DNA of 64,000 nt from Vanilla planifolia (GCA_023846275.1 CM043865.1:29927912-29991911), one strand, 5' to 3'. Shown: positions 39,200-50,600, numbered from the stretch's first letter. Translations and numbers: made by a program. Notes: generated by a model from the sequence alone, not told the origin.

Positions 39200-42100
39200 A
39201 AGAGAGAGTATATCCATAATATGAAATTATATGTCTCAACTTTTGATGGTAGTTTTGATCCTAAAGATTATATAGATTGATAAATTAGTATAGATGATTA
39301 TTTTAACTAATAATGAATGAGTGAGTAAACATTATCAATTTATTAAGACTAAACTGACTAATACGACCCATAGGTTTCTTACAAATTTAAAGTGAATATA
39401 TTAACAATAATGAAGAGGTATCCCAAACTTGGAGAAATTGTAAGGTTAGATTACACAATATGTTTGTTCCAATAACCTATAATATCAATAATTAGATAAA
39501 TGATAATAGTTTTTTCAATATGATAAATCCATTAAAAAATACATTAATAAGTTTAAGAATTAAAAACTTAGGTATAACAAAGATAAACCTGAGCATGTAA
39601 TACTCTTTCGTTTTAAGAAAGGTTTAAAAGAATACATGCAAGCTAAACTTTACCTTATAAAAAGTTTATCACATAGCTAAAATATAAAAAAAAAGTAAAA
39701 CTTCTTATTTTAAGATAAATAATCAACCAACCCCTCCAAAGGCTTGCATCACCATTTCTTAACCCACTTATACTTGCACTTCATCTACCCCCCTCCCCTA
39801 TAATTTCTAAACCTCCCAAACCTATATTATTATTCACTTTTTCGTACCCTTCTTCAAGCCAACCCACTAAGTTCCAAACTACCAAATCTAGAATCATCTA
39901 TTTTAAGTATCATGAATGGGGATATGTAGTCATTAACAATCTAAAGAGAGTCATGACTATAAACCTAGATGATGATAATAAATAAAAAGAGTTAGAAAAA
40001 AAATGAAAATATAATGCTTAATAAGGAAGCTAAGAAAAAAATTAAAAAACATAAAAACATTTAATGTTAATGGTTAAGTGTACTGTTACAACCCACAACC
40101 ATAAGACGACTGAAGGCATACCAAAATCTTTAACATTAACATAAAAATTAATGAACAACCATTTATGATGATCATAGATAGTGATAGTTACACCAATGCA
40201 GTATCTCTTAAGATTAATAAGTAATAGGAGCTTCTCTATTGGAGCATCCAAACCCACCCTACTCTATCTCATGGATAAATAAAATTGCTATAACTATTAA
40301 GTAATGATATTATGTACCCTTAAGATTGGGTAGATATAATGATGAGGTTTTATGTGATGTCGACCTATGCAAGTATGTTATCTTATCCTTAGAAGAACAT
40401 GATTTTTTGATAAGGATGTAACTTTGAAGAGTGAAACTAATACTTATTCTTTTATCATGAAGAAAAGATCATCACATTACACTATACTCTATCTCACAAG
40501 AAATCTTAAGAACTTAAGCCTAGCATATTTACAGAAAATTTTAAGCTTAAGGATAAAGAAAAAAAGAAAAGTAATGAATTTAAGTTTGATCACATTATCC
40601 TAAGTTAGAAATACCATTAATCAAGGAGATTTAGCTTGGTTTCATGAAATTAAGGAATTAGTCGCCACCTTATCAAAGCCATCACTTATTATACAGGCCT
40701 TATTGAATGAAGTTTTTGATATTTTCCCATATAATTTACCTGATACTCTAATTTGCATGTGGAACATACAACACATGATCGATCTAATTCCCATGGTGAA
40801 CCTACCTAACATTCTCCACTATAGGTTAAACCTAGAAGCTCATACTGAGTGAGCCTATCAAGTAAGAGACTTACTTAAAAAAATATTTATTTGAGAAAGT
40901 ATTAGTCCATATGATGTTCCCACACTTCTAACACCTAAAAAGACGGAACATGAAGGATGTGTATTGATAATTTGGTAATTAATAAAATCATAGTAAAATA
41001 TAAGTTTCTTAGTCTCTAATTAGTTAATCTTTTAGACTAAATGTTACTATCACCATATTTTATATGATAAACTTAAAAGTGGTTACCAAGTAAGAATTAA
41101 GATGAGAGAAAAATGAAAGACTACATTTAAGACTAATGGTAGAAAGCAATTCTCTAGCATTTGATTTCTGAATACTAAAGTATTTTTTAATACACCTGAA
41201 AAATACCCTAGGAAAGAAAAGGAATAGTCAAAGAATTGCTTTCTATAGATCCTATCTGGTTGAGACCAAAAGTGAAAATAAGATTGCAAAAATAAATAAT
41301 ATAATATTTCCATTTATTCACCAAAATAAGAGTTCATTTTGAACATAGAATAGCTTTTCCTTGATATCAAACATAATGCATGAAAGGATATTTGAGAAAC
41401 CATAAGTCCCTTTTTAAAGAATTAAAACATACTACTACTATAAGATGAATAAGTTCTATTTTTCCATAAAAATGTGTTTGTTCAAGAAACACTCCCAGAA
41501 GATGTTGATCGTAAATAAGAAGACTGTTTACGAAGAAACATGAATAGATATTTAAATTCATATACATAAAAAATTATGTAGGAATAAAAAGAATCTTTTA
41601 TTTCTTTTTTAAAAGACATAAATAGATTTCTTTGAAGTAACGAGACCATTCAAATTTTGACATTTGTGGAAAAATAATCGCAATAAATGCAAAGAAAGAA
41701 CATCTTTGACCCAACATTGAAGAATTTGAACTAAGATTTCCAGATGTATGGGATAGCGTATTGGTAGATCTGACACATAATTTAAATGTGAGAATTTGTC
41801 CTCTAAAAAGGGAAATATTAAATGAATATACCGTAAATTATAAGATTTTGGCCTTTTTTTCTTCAGGGAAAGATACTAATTTCAACGATAATGGAATTTC
41901 GAGAATGATTCCAAACCCTTCTGATAACGTTTTAGAAGAAAAATCATAAGAAAAAGAATTATTGTGACCCCAAAATCCATTTTTGTAAGAATCAATAACA
42001 AAAAAACTCACAGAATTTTGTTGATACATTCGAGTAAACTAAAGTTTCACAAGTACTATACTAGATTTAGTATCATAGTCAATGTCAATAATTTTCACAG

Positions 42101-43033
42101 GTTCAAAAATCTTTAACCTACGATCATAAGCAAGTGAGTAAATATACTCTTGAAGGAATAGTGGATATAGGAAGTTTTGTTGTCAGAAACTATCTTTTTT
42201 TAATAAATTTGAAATTATGCCATTGACATACATTTCTATTAGAACTTAAAAAAGGAATGGTTTGTATGAATGATTAGTGATATAATTTAGGTTAATGAAT
42301 GTACCAAATACAATAATGATATTGATGATTTAGATTTTAAAATTGTACTTAGAATAATTTATCATAGTATATTTTGATAATATTTTAGTTTATTGCAAGT
42401 CTATTAAGGATCAATTAGGCTATTTGCACAAATTATATAGTATTCTCATAAAAAAAAACTTATTTACCAATATAAAGAAATATAAATTCTTTATATCTAA
42501 GGTTACCTTCTTGTGATAAATAGTTTCTTTTAAAGGATGTCTATAAACCTTAGCAAAGTAAAGGTAATTATGAAGTGATATACTCTAAAAATAATTCATG
42601 ACATTTAGAAGCCCATATTCTATTAACAATTTATTAAAGACTTTAGTACTATTGTTACATCGATTGCTAATCATTTTAAGTTTAGTAAATTTATTTGGAC
42701 CAAATCTGTAAACTTAGCTTTTGAAAAGTTAAAAGAGGTTATGATTAAAGCATTCATTCTAAAATTGCTTAATTTTTTGTTACCACTGAGATTGTATGTG
42801 ATGCATTAGGAGTAATGATAGGTGGTGTTTTTAGTTAAGATAAACGTCTTATTATCTTTTTTAGTGAGAAACTTAATAATACTAGAAAGAGATGTTCAAC
42901 CTATGAAAATAAACTACATATCATAGTTTAATCTTTAGGACATTAGAGACATTACTTGATCCAAAGAATTTATCATAGATTTTAATTATAAGATGCTTAA
43001 GTTCAAAAATTCTCAACAAGACCTTAGTAATAT
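39200..43033 (+). mobile_element. Broken Ty3/gypsy retrotransposon body, relic 2
   Basis: Plus-strand traces of gag (39200-39990, with a remnant of the zinc-knuckle region near 39900), protease and the RT start (about 40240-41097), then RT and RNase H again from about 42250 to 43030. The interruption between is a plastid matK insertion. Broken in very many places. It ends abruptly where an RSA1-gene fragment begins. No integrase part and no LTR pair were recognised. Confidence 0.75.
41098..42240 (-). pseudogene. matK: Nuclear copy of plastid matK (NUPT) inserted in relic 2
   Basis: The minus strand is plastid matK, the group II intron maturase encoded in the trnK intron. Recognisable pieces in order are FLYPLF and [13 protein letters not shown] near the start (putative ATG 42223), [60 protein letters not shown] and NQMLENCF. 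About the first 370 of roughly 510 codons are represented; the C-terminal quarter is absent. Several stops and frame changes separate the open pieces (41838-42029, 41367-41567, 41083-41313), so the nuclear copy cannot encode a maturase. RT similarity of the host element stops at one side and resumes at the other, so the plastid DNA landed inside the retroelement. Confidence 0.93.
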
Positions 43034-44330
43034 GAAAAAGCACCTTTTATGATTTTACAAAGCATTTTTCTTTATATTCTAAACTACATATGTGCTTTTT
43101 AGCAAGCCTCTCAAGGAAGCTAACATTGCTTCTTTGTTTTTACTATCTTCCATTAAATCATGCTCGAAGTTGCACAATAGCTCAAACATGAAAAACACAA
43201 TAAACAAAATAACACACGGTGATATCTATCGAGTTTTACAATATTCAAAATATAAAGGATGGAAAATATTAAAAAATGATAACAAACTCATCAAATATCT
43301 AACAAGAGACAACCTACTTAAATAAATATAAGGAACAACCTGCTTAAATAAATATGAAGAACAATATACTTAAATAAATATAAAGAATGACTTATAAATC
43401 ATGCTCTCATTTGACCATATTTCAAAACAACCTACTTAAATAAATATGAAGAATAACATATAATGTTGGATATAGAGGATTCAAGAAAATGTTTAGCCTA
43501 TGAGAATTCATAAGACATTTATAGCCTAAGATACTTTTGTTGAGAGACAAATAAAACTTAACTTCAATCTAACATAATTGTTAAACCTATAAAACCCACT
43601 AGCATTAATCATAAAACGTTAAATAAAAGTTAATTATCACAAATCTTTCCAAAATCTTAATAAAAAAGCCAATTTAACATGCTTAGTAAAACTCTAACGT
43701 CCACATAACATGTAAGAATGTCAATAAGTATATGAAAAATTAAATGCCCTTATAAAGTAAAATATTAAAATACAAACAAAAGTATTAGACTTCTTGTTGT
43801 CAAACAATTTACCATGGTTGATTTGCTATTCATATTTAACATTTGCAACATATAAGAAAACTATTGAACATGCATAGAATAAGAGACAATACTTGCAATA
43901 AAAAAATGTAACAATAATTTTAAGTTAAACAACAAATAAAAGAAAATATTTAATGGGAACTCAATACATTATTAAATAAATTTTAAGTCCTCGTCTAACA
44001 TAACTAATGGATTTCTAAAACAACTACTTGGAACAAATGTAATAAATCATCAAATAAATATAAAATTGCACAAATGCAATATAATTTTTTTTCTATGCAA
44101 ATCTACAATTGAAGGTTGTTAAAACATTTTATACAAGTGAAATAAGTGCAAAAAAAAAAAAAAAAAAAAAGTGCCTTTATAATTTCAGAAAGCATTTATC
44201 TTTGTATTTTAATTCGCTTCTATGTTTTCTATGTCTCATGAGGAAACCAACACTATTTTTACACAGTAGCCCAAAAATGAAATACAAGTAAACTAATGAA
44301 ATGAAACATGGTGCTTAGTATGATTATATT
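43034..44330 (-). pseudogene. Rearranged fragment of the RSA1-like gene
   Basis: 43034-43815 aligns with 14610-15400 of the RSA1-like gene and 43820-44325 aligns with 14305-14815, both in the same orientation as the gene. The fragment thus holds decayed copies of the exons at 14651-14750 (twice), 14884-14939 and 15063-15155, with their introns. The 14610-14815 part is present twice and the order is rotated, as left by a head-to-tail duplication that later lost its ends. Intron sequence is retained, so this was copied as DNA, not from mRNA. Inside it a unit of about 27 bp (CAACCTACTTAAATAAATAT) is repeated around 43306-43450. Confidence 0.85.
44142..44170. repeat. Poly-A tract
   Basis: About 20 consecutive A residues within the second part of the RSA1 fragment. 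The matching intron position in the parent gene lacks it, so it expanded after duplication or is an assembly artefact. Confidence 0.7.
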
Positions 44331-44465
44331 TTTTTTTTCTTTGTTAAGAGAAGTTCGAAATCTACACTACCGCAAGAAACACAACAGTTGAATTGATCCT
44401 AAACAGAGGAGAAAACAGAAACAGTTAACCTTTTTCTCCCTCTCTTTCTCTTCTTTGTCCAATGA

Positions 44466-44885
44466 TCAGAAAAAAAAACTGTATCCCATTGGGGGCCACA
44501 GCGCTCGATGTTGAGGGTAGGTGCTGCCGTACTCAACCATGTAGAATTGGTCAAGGAGACAACCCGAATCGACGAAGACCCCCGCGCCTGTAAAGGACCA
44601 GAAAAACTCCGAGCCAGGAGGCGGCGGGCTGCCGGACAACATGAACTCGAAGCGATCGAATTCGGACTCCGAGTAGTAGATTTGGCCGTACCCCCGAACG
44701 GTGTACCGCGATGTGTTCCGACGCGGCTGGATGTTGAGGCTCACGAACCCGTACACGTAGTGGCCCTCCAGGGCGTCGTCGTCGATATAGACTTCTGATA
44801 CGATCCACTGATCCCTCAGCCGCCTCTGGCCGCCCACGGCCACGTCCGGCGCCGCGACGTAAATCGCGTAGACCTTCACCCGCAT
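44466..44885 (-). CDS. Small intronless gene of unknown function, 139 aa (paralogue 1)
   Basis: An uninterrupted frame in markedly GC-rich DNA. ATG at 44885 is preceded by a pyrimidine-rich (on the plus strand) leader; TGA ends at 44466. I do not recognise the family. The protein is rich in Tyr, Phe, Gly and acidic residues, has no signal peptide or membrane segment, and its alternating hydrophobic pattern suggests a mostly beta fold. It is a paralogue of the minus-strand gene at 48026-48433: both share V-L-I-PRRNT, T-RGYG-(I/L)Y, D-F-F, SPPPP, F-G---FV-S and a near C-terminal LW. Shared motifs at equal spacing in two separate frames argue that both are genuine coding genes. It lies 1.0 kb upstream of, and divergent from, the phosphatase gene. 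A run of Phe ends the protein (SFFF). Confidence 0.8.
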   Translation of the reverse strand: MRVKVYAIYVAAPDVAVGGQRRLRDQWIVSEVYIDDDALEGHYVYGFVSLNIQPRRNTSRYTVRGYGQIYYSESEFDRFEFMLSGSPPPPGSEFFWSFTGAGVFVDSGCLLDQFYMVEYGSTYPQHRALWPPMGYSFFF

Positions 44886-45811
44886 CTTAGCTCAATTTCT
44901 CTTCTTCTCTCTCTGCTCGGCTGTCTTTCCGCCCGCTTCTTGATTTCTTGAGCCAACGACAGAGGAACGATGTAGATGGAGAGGAACGCGGCGGGAAAAG
45001 CTGCAGATGGGTTGGCTTGAGCCTTGGAGAGGAGGGAAAGCCATAATTAAAAGCTCAAAAAATTAATTAATACGATTAATTAATTAAAATTTAGGTAAAT
45101 TTAATATTTTAAACTAATCTGTATGTGTATTTGATGAGCTCATATAAAAATAAGTGGTGGTTTGATATTTTTTTATGAATTTTAATTTGAAAAAAAATGA
45201 TTTTTTTAAAACCCAAATTAATATGTGTGGAGTTCTTCATTTTCATAAATCATGACACGATAATTTACTTAATATTTTCAAATATTAATTTTGTATAAAG
45301 TTTTTGTAAACCCTGAAAATCACAATTTTTTATTTTTACTACATTTCTATTTTAAAATGCATATAAGCATTTAATTAATTCGTATAATTCATCCTTTGTT
45401 ATTCCCACTACTGTTTGAAGTAATGTAATTACTTTTTTTTTTTATTTTCGTCAACCAATTATTTTATCTACCCATTTAATATAAAGATGTGACCTAAATA
45501 TTTATTATTCATATTTTATATATTAGATAAATAGGTAGAAAAATTAAATGTATTGTTCACAAATAATTTGAATAAATTAAAGCTCGAAAAACGAATTGAT
45601 TTTGTTTATCAGCAAACGAAATTGTTCACATTTATCGCACCAAATTTAACGAAAACTATATCGATTTGAAATACGTGGCAGATAAGCAAATCTTTAGCTA
45701 TACTTGTTATTAAATTGAAATTTTGATTTGTTTAAATGTATAGTTTAATTTGAAATAGTTATTATCTTCAAATTAAATGTGTATCAATAGCGAGATATTG
45801 AAATAGATATC

Positions 45812-45820
45812 TATATATAT
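45812..45820 (+). promoter_or_regulatory. TATA box of the phosphatase gene
   Basis: TATATATAT, about 90 bp upstream of the ATG at 45909, in otherwise AT-rich DNA just before the GC-rich coding block. The position predicts transcription starting near 45845. Confidence 0.5.
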
Positions 45821-45908
45821 TTAACTTCGCATTCGGGATACACATTGTTTGGTGGCCCACAGCAGACTTCTTCCTTGTTCCGGCGCTGGCTGACTCAGAA
45901 GTTTGATT

Positions 45909-46619
45909 ATGGTGAAGGTGTTGGACTTCGACGAATATTCCGAAGATGAAGAGTGGTCGCCACCACGGCGCCATCTTCCTCCACCGCCGATTTCCCGGAC
46001 GAAGACTCTCTTTCTGGATCTCGACAAGACGCTCATCCATGCCCACGGAGGTAAGCCTCCCATCGATTATCCGTACCATTTCATCGTCAACGTGCCCACG
46101 AATGAAAGAAAGAAGCACCTTTATTACGTGACGAAGCGGCCGGGAATGGACGAGTTCCTCCGCGGAGCCGCGGAGCTCTTCGAAGTGGTGATCTTCACGG
46201 CGGCCAACGAGCCCTACGCCTCGAGGATAGTGGACAAGCTCGATCCGGAGGGGAGGCTGATCTCCCACCGGCTTTATCGGGACTCGTGCCTACCCGGGAG
46301 AAGGGGCGGATTCGTGAAGGACCTCTCGGGCCTTGGGAGGGACCTCAAGGACGTACTTATCGTCGACGACAAGCCGCAGAGCTACTCGCTCCAGAAGGCC
46401 AATGGGATCCCGGTGGCCCCGTTCAATGGCACCAACAGAGACGACCGTCAGCTGTGGTGGGTGGCGGCGATCTTGGAGAAGGCGATCACGTTCGACGACG
46501 TCAGAAATGCGGTGGCGCTGTACCTCGCCGAAAAAGGCGACCTAGACGCGGCGAACTGCAACGGCCCCACGATTTGGAACCCAAGACACGTGGTCGCTTC
46601 CCGCACGCAGGAAAATTAA
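45909..46619 (+). CDS. FCP1/SCP-like (CTD small phosphatase-like) protein, 236 aa
   Basis: An intronless gene encoding a HAD-superfamily phosphatase of the FCP1/SCP/NIF type, which removes phosphate from serine or threonine in proteins, classically the RNA polymerase II CTD. Motif I is FLDLDKT (nucleophile Asp37, acid/base Asp39), motif II Thr97 in VVIFTAANEPYA, the conserved Lys is Lys137 in GGFVKDLSGLGRD, and motif III is Asp153-Asp154 in VLIVDD. All catalytic positions are present, so the enzyme should be active. An acidic and proline-rich N-terminal 30 residues precede the domain; no membrane segment, unlike Dullard/TIM50 types. The first in-frame ATG is 45909; the preceding TTG at 45903 is in frame but is not needed. 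The gene is flanked by the two small paralogues on the other strand. The substrate cannot be told from sequence. Confidence 0.9.
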   Translation: MVKVLDFDEYSEDEEWSPPRRHLPPPPISRTKTLFLDLDKTLIHAHGGKPPIDYPYHFIVNVPTNERKKHLYYVTKRPGMDEFLRGAAELFEVVIFTAANEPYASRIVDKLDPEGRLISHRLYRDSCLPGRRGGFVKDLSGLGRDLKDVLIVDDKPQSYSLQKANGIPVAPFNGTNRDDRQLWWVAAILEKAITFDDVRNAVALYLAEKGDLDAANCNGPTIWNPRHVVASRTQEN

Positions 46620-48025
46620 CCTTCGAATTTCATTTAAAGACGATTTATGTTTTATTGATGAATCTTTTTATTTTTGAAGCGCATGTCTATTGTATTTAGA
46701 AAGTGTACGATGCCTGTGTTGCATCATTATCCTCCTGAAATAACAGCATCATCTTTGGAAAATTCATTCGCTTGATTGCTTTAATTATTATTATATTGAC
46801 ATATAAATAATACTGAATAAAGAAGTTCAATAAAACAAATTTGAAATTGTGAAATTATATACAAATTAGTTATTAGTTTTATGTTTATTAAATAAAATTA
46901 CATATAAAAACTAAAATAAAATTAAAAATAAAGTAGATTACACCTAATTTCGAATCCAACATAGCATTCTAACGTTTTTATATAAATTTAATAAAACTTA
47001 AACCCTGAAAAATAAACACGTCCATACTCATTACTAAACTTGATTAGAAATTAATCTCTTTTTTCTTTATCAAAATTTTTTTTATTAAAATTTTTAATCC
47101 CTTTTAGTAAAATTAATTGAAAATTTAGTCTATTGTCTTTATAAGATGCACAATATTCTAAGCAATTTTATATTTTGCTTTAAATCATTAATTTCCTTAT
47201 TCTTTCTTATTTAATATTATCAATGAAAGAAATTTGGAACTAATTTTTAGCAAACGAGTTAGATTTTTAAGAAATCGTTTTTGTTTTATTTTTTTGTTTT
47301 ATAGCAAAATCAATTCAAAAATCCGTACCTTATATATACTTTTTTTCTAATATTAAATAGAAAAAAGCAAAGAAAAAAAATCAAGAACATTCGATTATGA
47401 TGCTCTTTTTTAACACTAAAAATTCATTTTGTTTACATTTATTTTTGTTATATATTTAATATATTTGTTGTGATATTTTAGCTACTATAACTTTTTAAAT
47501 TAATCAAAAGTTTCAGTAGTCTATGACATTTTTTTCACTTTCTATAAAAAATAAATTTTCCTTTTTTGTGCTTTTTTATAAATAAACTTAACTAAAAAAT
47601 TCTTAAAAAAACTACATATATAAAGAAATGCACCAAAACGAAAGTGAATTGTAATCAAATCTAACTAAAACCTTCGAAATCACCAAAAGCAAAGAAAACT
47701 CTAATGTAGGTTCTACAATTTATAATGGTATTAACGTAATCAATCCATTTAATTTAATCAACAAACACACTTATTCCGAATATTTAATTAAATTGGTATA
47801 TCTTAAAATCATAAAAACCCAATTGTGAATTCACGGTTTGGAAGAAAAGCATACCGTTCAACAGACTGATGTAAACCTCTACATGGCAGAAACAGAGCTC
47901 AGATGCAAGAAGAAACAGATAACAGCTATATCAAAGACCAGAAACCGGGCAGAAAGAAGCCGGATGCGATCAGCTTCTTGAACCCTAAACGTACATTGCT
48001 CCATCGCCGGCCTTAATTCCGCTGA
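46620..48025. other. Intergenic AT-rich DNA, no gene
   Basis: Strongly AT-rich sequence containing the 3' ends of the phosphatase gene and of the small gene to the right. No coding or repeat signal was recognised. Confidence 0.6.
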
Positions 48026-48433
48026 TCAAAGGACGGTCCCAATGGACCACAGCACGCTATCATGAGGGTGTTCGCGGCCTACATAATTCATGGGATATTC
48101 GAAAATGAATCGATCGGAGTTGACGAAGAGGAGCGTGCCGCGGAAGTTCCACGGATGGCTTGGAGGCGGCGGGGAAGCGAACGACAAGAACTGGAAATTA
48201 TCTACCAATCCATTCCGGTGGTAGAGTTCGCCGTAACCGCGAATGGTGACCTGCCCTGTGTTCCGGCGGGGTTCAATGGTGAGCCTCAGGAAGACGTGCT
48301 CGTAGTAGACGTTGACGTTGCCGTTACAGAAATAGGCATCCGATTCGAGCCAATTGCAGACTGGCCACATCCCGTCCACGTCGATGTCTTCCATGTCCAT
48401 GTCGTAGATCGACAACGAGACGCGCAGGAACAT
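48026..48433 (-). CDS. Small intronless gene of unknown function, 135 aa (paralogue 2)
   Basis: ATG at 48433, TGA... end at 48026. A paralogue of 44466-44885, with only moderate identity, concentrated in the centre: the first has IQPRRNT and VRGYGQIYY, this one has IEPRRNT and IRGYGELYH, both followed by D-F-F, SPPPP, an F-G---FV-S segment and LW near the C terminus. The N-terminal third differs, here with a Met/Asp-rich stretch (YDMDMEDIDVDG). Cys residues in the N-terminal half are unique to this copy. It is a soluble protein by composition, with no known domain recognised. Both copies face the same way with the phosphatase gene between, so a simple tandem duplication followed by insertion or inversion may explain the layout. 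Confidence 0.8.
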   Translation of the reverse strand: MFLRVSLSIYDMDMEDIDVDGMWPVCNWLESDAYFCNGNVNVYYEHVFLRLTIEPRRNTGQVTIRGYGELYHRNGLVDNFQFLSFASPPPPSHPWNFRGTLLFVNSDRFIFEYPMNYVGREHPHDSVLWSIGTVL

Positions 48434-48468
48434 CTTTGCCCTTCTTCTTCTTTCTTCTCCTCCTCCTC

Positions 48469-48495
48469 TGTTCTCTCTCTCTCTCTCTCTCTCTG
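48469..48495 (-). repeat. (CT)n tract in the leader of paralogue 2
   Basis: A CT-dinucleotide run, GA on the coding strand, 35-60 bp upstream of the ATG at 48433. GA-rich leaders are common in plant genes and may bind GAGA-binding proteins. Paralogue 1 has a shorter, related pyrimidine-rich stretch at the same place. Confidence 0.7.
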
Positions 48496-49019
48496 AGCTT
48501 TTTCGTTTCTTGGAACCACTGGGAAAAAGCTGGCTTCTATGAGTGAGATCTTAAAAATTAAAAAATAAAAAATAACAAAAAATTGGAAGATTTAATTACC
48601 ATTAAAATGAAGGCCAGGAATGGTCGACGGTTGAGATCACATCTATAAGATTTCAGCACTATTTTAAAAAAAAAAAATAAATTAATCTAACGATTGGCAG
48701 AATTTTCTGCACATTATAAGAGGAAAAAATAAAATCATAATATGATCACAACAAAATGATGCACTTCAGAGATATGAGGTAACATAAAAGTTGTTTGGGT
48801 TGAATGAAAGAAGCAGCGGACTACGTGTCTTCACCGGAGGCATTTCGTAATTTAAAGCGCAGGAATTGAGCGGCAAGCGGAACTACAGAACACTATTTCT
48901 GCTCCCCTTCTTCTCAGTAATATCTCCTCGGTCACTCGTCGGGCAAACATCACTTCAATCTCCGACCTGAAAACCCTAACCCTATCCCCGAACGCGCCAA
49001 CAAACTGGCTGCCTCGCCG

Positions 49020-49155
49020 CATCTTTTTTCGTTGGATTACGGCATCAGGAAGGCTTGCGCTATCGGCTCCGCGACCGTGCCGGAAGTCGAAGAGATTTTG
49101 TACTATTTCACTCACGGACATGCCGAGTACGCATACTTGCCGCCGAATTTCTCCT
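49020..49155 (+). pseudogene. Possible fragment of an auxin-response-factor (ARF) N-terminal exon
   Basis: One plus-strand frame reads LDYGIRKACAIGS...VPEV...LYYFTHGHAEYA..PPNFS then stop. This resembles the start of ARF DNA-binding regions, which typically read LDPQLWHACAGG...VP.V...V.YFPQGHAE. The tryptophan and other core residues are changed and nothing recognisable follows, so if it is ARF-derived it is a decayed fragment. Similarity is short, and chance cannot be excluded. Confidence 0.3.
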
Positions 49156-49239
49156 AGTTACACGCCTCCTATCGGTCTTCCTCTGCCGAATTTCTACCGT
49201 GTCCCTTCTCGCCCACCACGGCAGCGATTTGGTCGGCGC

Positions 49240-49293
49240 ATTTCGTAATTATGCATGTATTCTCTGCCGAATTTCGTAATTATGCATGTATTC
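49240..49293 (+). repeat. Short tandem duplication, 31-bp period
   Basis: ATTTCGTAATTATGCATGTA occurs at 49240 and again at 49271, linked by TTCTCTGCCGA. The GCCGAATTTC word recurs a third and fourth time upstream (near 49142 and 49187), suggesting slippage in this GC-rich remnant. Confidence 0.75.
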
Positions 49294-49299
49294 GTGACA

Positions 49300-50600
49300 A
49301 ACAAAAACAGCTATTCATGCTACAATTCTATTTTAGCAAAGCTTCCTTGAATGCTTTCTAGTTCAGCTTTAGCATCTTCATATCTGTGCAGATCACTGGA
49401 TGCCACATTAGCATGAGATGAATGACAGGCCAAAATAGCATAGAACTAACGGAAAACAAGATGAGCAAATTCACTTCAAAAGCAATGTCAATACGTATAT
49501 CATTATCTTGAGCCAGATCTAGAATACATGCAAGCAACATCTGGTGTCATGTTTTAGCACTTTGGGTATTTTTGTGTATATCTTGCCTTGTTATGTATGA
49601 GAGTTAAAACGAGCAATTAAATTCGTGGAGACTTCATGATGTTCGGTAGATGTATCATTCATTTCTAAGTTGATGGATAAGCTAAGCTTGACTATTATAG
49701 AACACGTTTCTGGAGTTCAGAAATTTGCTGCAATTTAACTAGGTCATAGTATGAGGTGGAACAGTCATATTGTGTGTTCGTGTATAATAAGTTGCATGAT
49801 TAGTTGGCAAGGAGAAGGAAAGATCATGATTTCGGTGCTTGAATTGAAGAACTAAGGTTAGACTTAAATCGCTCGTAACATTGCTGATCAATGTTCAATT
49901 TAGTTTGCTTATTTCTCATGTGTATGTGAATGAATCCATCTTTAATGTTTTATTGTATGGCTCATGTGTTTATCCATGTTGATGTTGTCTTGGATTCCTT
50001 CATACTAGAGGATTGTTCAATCGAACTCCCCAACTTAGATAGATCAAACTATGTGTGGAGTTCATGAGAGAATTAGGAAGGGCAATGCCCCCTATACAGG
50101 GTCCAAAGACGTAACCCTCAGTTCATAATCTAGAACATATTTATAATTTTACTGTTTTAATGTTTTGTCATAAACTTGTTTATAAAAATGTTATATTGAT
50201 TTAGGGTTTGATAGCAGTATCAAAACAATTTTCTTCCATTCACCTAAACTCTCTTATAGTCCTCAATTATAGTAATTTTTTTTACTCATGTTCTCATGTA
50301 TTTTTTCATTTAGATCTTTTCATGTAAATCTCTATATCATATATTTTGATTTGATTTGATTTACGTAACAATTTATAATGTTTTATTTATTTATGATCAC
50401 TTAATTTTTATTTATCATTTCAATGAAGACCATTATATATTTATCTAAGATTAGGCAAACCTTAAGCTTTTCAATGCATCATAAAGTGGGTTATAGTCCA
50501 CGACTTGAGAAGTACGTTTTTATAGAACTGTCATCTGAATAGGTGTTTTAATAGTGAATTACATTTTCGTATCTGATATCCGTATTTCCATCTCAGCAAA
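49300..50600. other. Intergenic DNA, no gene
   Basis: No coding similarity recognised on either strand. The base composition is less extreme than in the retroelement region. Confidence 0.5.

Noticed and set aside
44508-44808. Overlapping frames on both strands within the small GC-rich gene
   Set aside because: GC-rich DNA gives long shadow frames; only the 139-codon minus frame has a conserved paralogue.
46286-46699. 137-codon plus frame overlapping the phosphatase
   Set aside because: It is in a different frame from the catalytic motifs and has no recognisable domain.
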